A stretch of DNA of 64,000 bases from Nannobrachium achirus. Taxonomy: Eukaryota; Chordata; Actinopteri; Myctophiformes; Myctophidae. The stretch covers positions 50,577,968-50,641,967 of the forward strand of contig OY997640.1 of the NCBI GenBank assembly GCA_963921795.1, read 5' to 3'. A model generated the notes under the pieces. It was not told the origin of the DNA, searched no databases, and worked only from the letters and a program-made list of their open reading frames with translations. This document shows, in pieces, positions 59,562 to 64,000 of the stretch. How positions within the stretch are numbered: the first letter of the stretch is position 1; every line of letters begins with the position of its first letter. The position numbers and the translations under genes are program-made.

Positions 59562-59828
59562 TTGACGTTTATGGATTCGATACAGCTGGACAGCTTGTTT
59601 TGGAATCCCACTTCGTTCATCTCTGCTAGTAACAACCAGCCGAGGATATTATCAGACGTTTCCCCTGACTCCCACGGAGTAACACTGAAAGGACTCCCTC
59701 CACGTTTTTTCCTCCTGAGCGCGGCACAGGAAGGCAGAAAACACCTGCCGAAATCTAAACAACCTTTTTACAAACGGAACAACACCTTTGAATTGAAGCG
59801 TCTCTTCAAAGCTTGGAGAATGAACTGA
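59562..59828 (+). CDS. Unrecognised 88-codon frame after the putative 5' LTR
   Basis: The frame begins about 70 bases after the possible primer-binding site, where gag would start in an LTR element. It ends in a basic stretch (KRNNTFELKRLFKAWRMN). A second frame (59813-60127) overlaps it by 16 bases and a third (59874-60188) is serine/arginine-rich. I recognise no capsid or zinc-knuckle motif. They could be remnants of one decayed gene or chance. Confidence 0.2.
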   Translation: MTFMDSIQLDSLFWNPTSFISASNNQPRILSDVSPDSHGVTLKGLPPRFFLLSAAQEGRKHLPKSKQPFYKRNNTFELKRLFKAWRMN

Positions 59829-60985
59829 TAACAGCTTTAATGGCTAAGATAGACAATGAGGAAATGAAACAGGTTGTTTCTAGGTGCCCCACAATTGCAC
59901 CATTTTTGCCCATATGGAGAAAGGAATCCGGATATGATGACTCTCTCCCACATCAACATATCGATAAAATCTCACAACGGTCTGAAGAAAGCCGAAATGG
60001 AGGCAGCCAGGTTTGGCTCTGGCACAACGTTCCACACCAGGAGCCGTTCACGGACGGTCTCTCTCCCCTCATCTCCCCGCACAAGAGACTTGAGAGGCGG
60101 GCTCCATTCTCACACGCTAAGTCCTAATTCACCACAATCCGGGGTTCAGACGTTTGTACCTGCTAAGTTAGAGACTAGCTATCTTTAGCCCAAGCTGCGT
60201 TTTTATTGTTTAATGTTTTGTAGTCTATTGTTTTTGTCGCTTTTTGTTACATGTTTTGAGGACATAGCAGCCGTTTGGCCACGGAGATTGCTTGTCTAAG
60301 GTTGGGTTTGTATCAGTACGAGACTTCAATATAGATTTCATTTTATGCTCTAGAACGGCTGTTTCAAGAAGTTCTGAGAAGAAATCTTTTTATTTGGGGC
60401 CAGAACATATTTTGTTCTGAAGGAATGTCTCTTCGGCCAGTACGATAACCCAATACGGCTGATTAGAGCCACTTAATCACATAAGAAATAGCGTGGTTAT
60501 TTTAATTAGGAGATTTCACTTTATGCTCTAGAACCGAACGTTCTGACGGAAATCTTCATGCTTTAAGCTTACATGTCTTCGTTTTCGTCTTATCTTATTT
60601 TATTTTTAATTTCCGTCTCAGGCCACTCTGAGATGTTGAATACTGGAGCTTTTTATCTCAACGCTCCCAAGAACATTTTTAAGAAACATGACCATTCAAG
60701 CTAAAAAAGCCCCCTGCTCCGAGAAGCAGTGTTTTTATCGTGTAAATCCTGGACACACACGGATGAGATGTTACAATCTAAACCTAGAACCTTTTTTTTT
60801 TTTTTAACCCGGACCTCACATCACTCTGGAAGATCATCGGGAACTCCCATTTACCAGCAATACCTAAAACTTTTCCTGGAACATGTCAATGGATATGTGC
60901 GGAGCTGTGGAGAAATCGGACATTATTTGCCACTGGATGTTCGAACCTCATCAGGAAGGAACAGAGGACGCAAGCTGGCCTTTCA

Positions 60986-61028
60986 CTCACAACGCGATGG
61001 GACGCGTTGTGAGCTTGTAGATCTGCTA
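60986..61028. repeat. Recurring hairpin module, copy G (inside the LTR element)
   Basis: CTCACAACGCG (60986-60996) pairs exactly with CGCGTTGTGAG (61003-61013). The right arm continues as CTTGTAGATCTGCTA, while the left outer arm is missing. Confidence 0.8.
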
Positions 61029-63880
61029 CGTGACTTTCATGGATTACAATGTCCCGAAAAGAACAAACACTCTTGACCCTTGGGACGCCCCGAGATAATG
61101 GTACTATATATTTTGTTTACTTTTGACTAAGAACGACTTCTGAAAAGAAAAAAAAAAAGAAAAATCAAGTTCTGACTGACAAACCTGTGTGTTAAATGTT
61201 TTTGATAATCTATGTCTGTCTAATCATCTCTAATCCAATTTTCCTCCCCTGGTTACATTTCGGTTTGTCTATTATGAAAGCAAGAAAATCAAACCAAGTA
61301 TAAAGTGAGCGGTGCTACTTCTGTGTACAATATGGTACAATATGTGCTTGGCTTATGCTGCTTGCTTGCTGCTTGCCCGCGCTCGCTTGACCGATGCTTA
61401 CATTTTGGTTTATTATTGTTTTATTTTGGAAAAAAAAACTATGAGGGGATTGCTGGAATTGTTTTTTATTTCATTTTTCTCATTTTTACCTTGAGAGGCC
61501 ACGAGCCGATTCAGTTTCTGTGTGACCTTGCTCTCTCTTTCTCTCTCAAAAATGGGTTTCATTCGCTCTTGTTCGGTATAATCTACTGTTTACATTCTAA
61601 TACAGGGCTTGATAACAATGTGCTGGGGTTATATTTGAATCTGTCTTATTTGAATCTGTCTTGGGTTTTTCTCCCTCTGTTGGTGTTCTAACTCACTTGC
61701 CTGGTTTGCAAAACTAGGAATTATTTACACATATGACTGTCTCTCTCTCTCTCTCTAAAAAGGGATCTCATTCACTCTTGTTATGACTACACTCGTACTG
61801 ATAACAACCAACGCTTGGGTTTATTTGAATGTTGCTATGTGATGCCCCTAACGTCTTAATAATTTTTTTTCCCATCAATGACAGGTGGGCTTTATTTTAT
61901 TTTAGGGGACAGGACGGACTAATGACATGGCAGAACAGGTATAGTGGAACTAACTCCACTAACTCGCTACCAACTTAACTGACTGATTATCAGTGACTGA
62001 CTGACTGACTGACTGTTTTATTTCAATTTTATTTTAACCAGTTTTCTCCTGTCCTCCTGTTTTGTCGTGAAAAACACTATTTCCTGTGTAACAACTGAAC
62101 CTTGTTCTTTCAAACCACACCTTATGGACATGAACCAAAAACATTTACTTTTACCATTCTTAACACATAAACTGCAGTATGGGTTAAGGATGGAAGAGGC
62201 CTAGCCCTGCTTTACTCAACCTTTAATTTCTCATGTTGGTTTATTTTTGGTAATACTTTATCCTCTTTACTTGAGTAAAAGCAGGCTGAGACGGTTCCAA
62301 AAACAATTTAGATGGCTGGGCTCCATTCAAACCCGTTCAGTCAAATTCCACAATTATTACAACCCTACTGGGCTTATACGGGATTACACATTATGGGAAA
62401 AAAAAAAAATGACATTATGATTATGTTATGTATTTTTATTATTATTATTTTACTTCTTTAAAGTCTCTCTCTCTGGGACACTTTCAGTAGAGAGCCTTTC
62501 AGCAGGCCTCGCTAACTATTGTTTTGGGAAAACCTTATCTTGTTATGATACACTTCCCCCCTCACAGGCCTGGAAGCTCACTAACTCTGACAGTGAGCAG
62601 AATCACTGTCCATCCACAAGGTTTACTGTACCTCTGGACCATCTGTTTCTCATTTAACCATATTGCCTCCAAACATCAACAAAACAATTTTTGTCACACC
62701 CAATATTTTTGGCTGTGGCAAACGGGAGGGAATGTGTTTGGAGAATTAATATTTAGAATTAATATTTTTTCATTTAATTTTATTTCTTTCATATTTTCAT
62801 TTTCTGAATTCATATTTCATTTTCTGATTTCATATTTTCATATTTCATTTTGTTTTCATTTCATCCCATTTAAATATATTTCATTTTGTGAAGTTGATTC
62901 CAATCCTCAACAGGGTTAATCTGTTTCCCCTAACAGAACAAACTGACACAACTTGTGTCCCCTTTTTGGTGATGTATCTAAACATTTCAATTTAATTTCT
63001 ATATATAAATACCTTATTGCCTTACAGTATGGATTGATTTGTCCCTGTCTTTTCCCTTGTCTTACAGATAAAGATATTTTGAGATGATAATTGAGAATGA
63101 TTTGACAGACACATACTTCACTACATGTCTGTCCAAAGTGGAAATGTCAAAAAGGATGATTGAAAAGTCCATATGTATTTCGTGAGTATGAAACTGCATC
63201 ACACACGTTTTCCCGCTGTAAAGTGTTTTCTTTTAGACCTTGACTCGGACAAAAGCCAGTAAGGAGGAATAGACAGTTGGCTTTAAGGCGGCTCCGGTTT
63301 GACACCTCACTATAAATGTCCCCAACCTGCAGGGACAATTAAGACCACTCATTACCTAAAGGTAACCTCGGAGGTGTACGAATTATGACCGCCAAACGGC
63401 TGATTTTCGGATGCTGTCTAAATACATTTTGAATGCTTTTGTCTTTAACCTAAATTATGGTAAAGAGTCAAGTTCGTCTTGACCAAAAACGCCCCAAATT
63501 GTAATAACCACCCGGGAGCGTGATGCTGATGTGTTTTTATCTTGCTTGACATGGATAATTTCCAATCAATCTTCGACACATTGAACCTTTGTAAAATACA
63601 TATATATAATAATTAATAATTAAGACAATAAAAATCTTTTACCTCTACTTAAAAAACAAAAACAAAGTTCAATTATGATATTCTGATTTAAATACCTTTG
63701 GAAATATACAGTTCTTTTGACTCTACTCTTCAAAAACTATCGAAATGTTTTTGACTTAAATTGTTCAATTATTATGTTCTGTTTCAAATACCTTAAAAAA
63801 AAGTTTAACCCATGTTTTCTTCCCTTGTTGTTTATGCTGCCTTGACATTTAACACTTCAAATGCTATCTCAGGAGGGAAT

Positions 63881-64000
63881 TGATAGTACAATATGTTATT
63901 GTTGTTTAACATGGTATAGATATCATTCTCAGTGTTAAAAGTCAATGCCATGATGTTTTGATCTGATAACTAATGCACGAGACGAGAATCTGCCCCACTC
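63881..64000 (+). repeat. Putative 3' LTR, first 120 bases
   Basis: Identical to 58953-59072 and cut by the window edge. Confidence 0.6.

Larger units (their letters stand above)
58953..64000 (+). mobile_element. Probable LTR element, truncated by the window end
   Basis: The 120 bases from 63881 to the window end are identical to those from 58953 (TGATAGTACAATATG ... GAATCTGCCCCACTC). Both copies begin with TG. The second is preceded by a purine run AGGAGGGAA (63871-63879), placed like the polypurine tract that primes plus-strand synthesis beside a 3' LTR. TTGGGGCTCAAC at 59492 is a weak candidate primer binding site of tRNA-Pro type, which would put the 5' LTR at about 540 bp. The interior shows no recognisable gag, protease or polymerase, only frames of about 60-130 codons, so it is either a large non-coding derivative or a decayed retroelement. 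A plain 4.9-kb tandem duplication remains possible. Confidence 0.55.

Noticed and set aside
61305-61691. A hydrophobic 128-codon frame as a membrane or envelope protein
   Set aside because: The hydrophobicity follows from T-rich DNA; there is no signal peptide, cleavage or cysteine pattern, and the frame starts arbitrarily within the element.

Overview
This window looks like intergenic or intronic DNA of a teleost fish. The signs are very dense (CA)n/(GT)n, (CT)n and (GCAC)n microsatellites, an intact CR1/L2/Rex1-type non-LTR retrotransposon, hAT, Harbinger-like and Helitron-like DNA elements, tRNA-derived SINEs and several satellites. I recognised no host protein-coding exon. Nearly all open frames are microsatellite translations, so I do not report them as genes. 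Family names rest on termini, target-site duplications (TSDs) and protein motifs read by eye, not on database searches.

Layout. 1-8.4 kb: a hAT-type element (1182-3698) with an imperfect 8-bp TSD encloses a Harbinger-like element (2224-3509, TTA TSD) that itself holds a tRNA-like sequence; microsatellites follow. 8.4-14 kb: a minus-strand LINE with one intact 969-codon ORF2 (AP endonuclease plus reverse transcriptase) and the C-terminal part of ORF1. Its 3' third, with the flanking microsatellite, is tandemly duplicated almost without change. A hairpin plus CTAG Helitron-type end abuts its truncated 5' side. 14.6-18.8 kb: two head-to-tail Helitron-like copies (15013-15977, 15978-16821) loaded with the CArg-type palindrome CCATATATGG, then a 43/20-bp AT-rich satellite. 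20.7-21.9 kb: a 32-bp minisatellite and an element with 16-bp inverted termini enclosing 130-bp repeats. 25.3-25.7 kb: a short hAT element. 27.17-32.74 kb: a giant inverted repeat with about 2.5-kb arms around a spacer holding a SINE. 36.65-37.14 kb: a TTAA-flanked MITE. 38.2-40.1 kb: a 0.91-kb tandem duplication with foldback cores. 41-47.5 kb and 54 kb: short hAT-type elements, a 253-bp palindromic-ended element and a second SINE. 58.95-64.0 kb: two identical direct repeats 4.9 kb apart, the second preceded by a polypurine tract, read as the LTRs of an element cut by the window end and lacking a recognisable gag-pol.

The most unusual pattern is a recurring palindrome with arms reading AAAATAGCAGATCTACAAG then CTCACAACGCG. 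At least seven copies occur, five inside short hAT-type elements whose terminal repeats differ from each other, which suggests a shared internal module. The other strong observations are the CArG-box array in tandem Helitrons, the giant palindrome, and breakpoints of local duplications that fall in microsatellites or palindromes.
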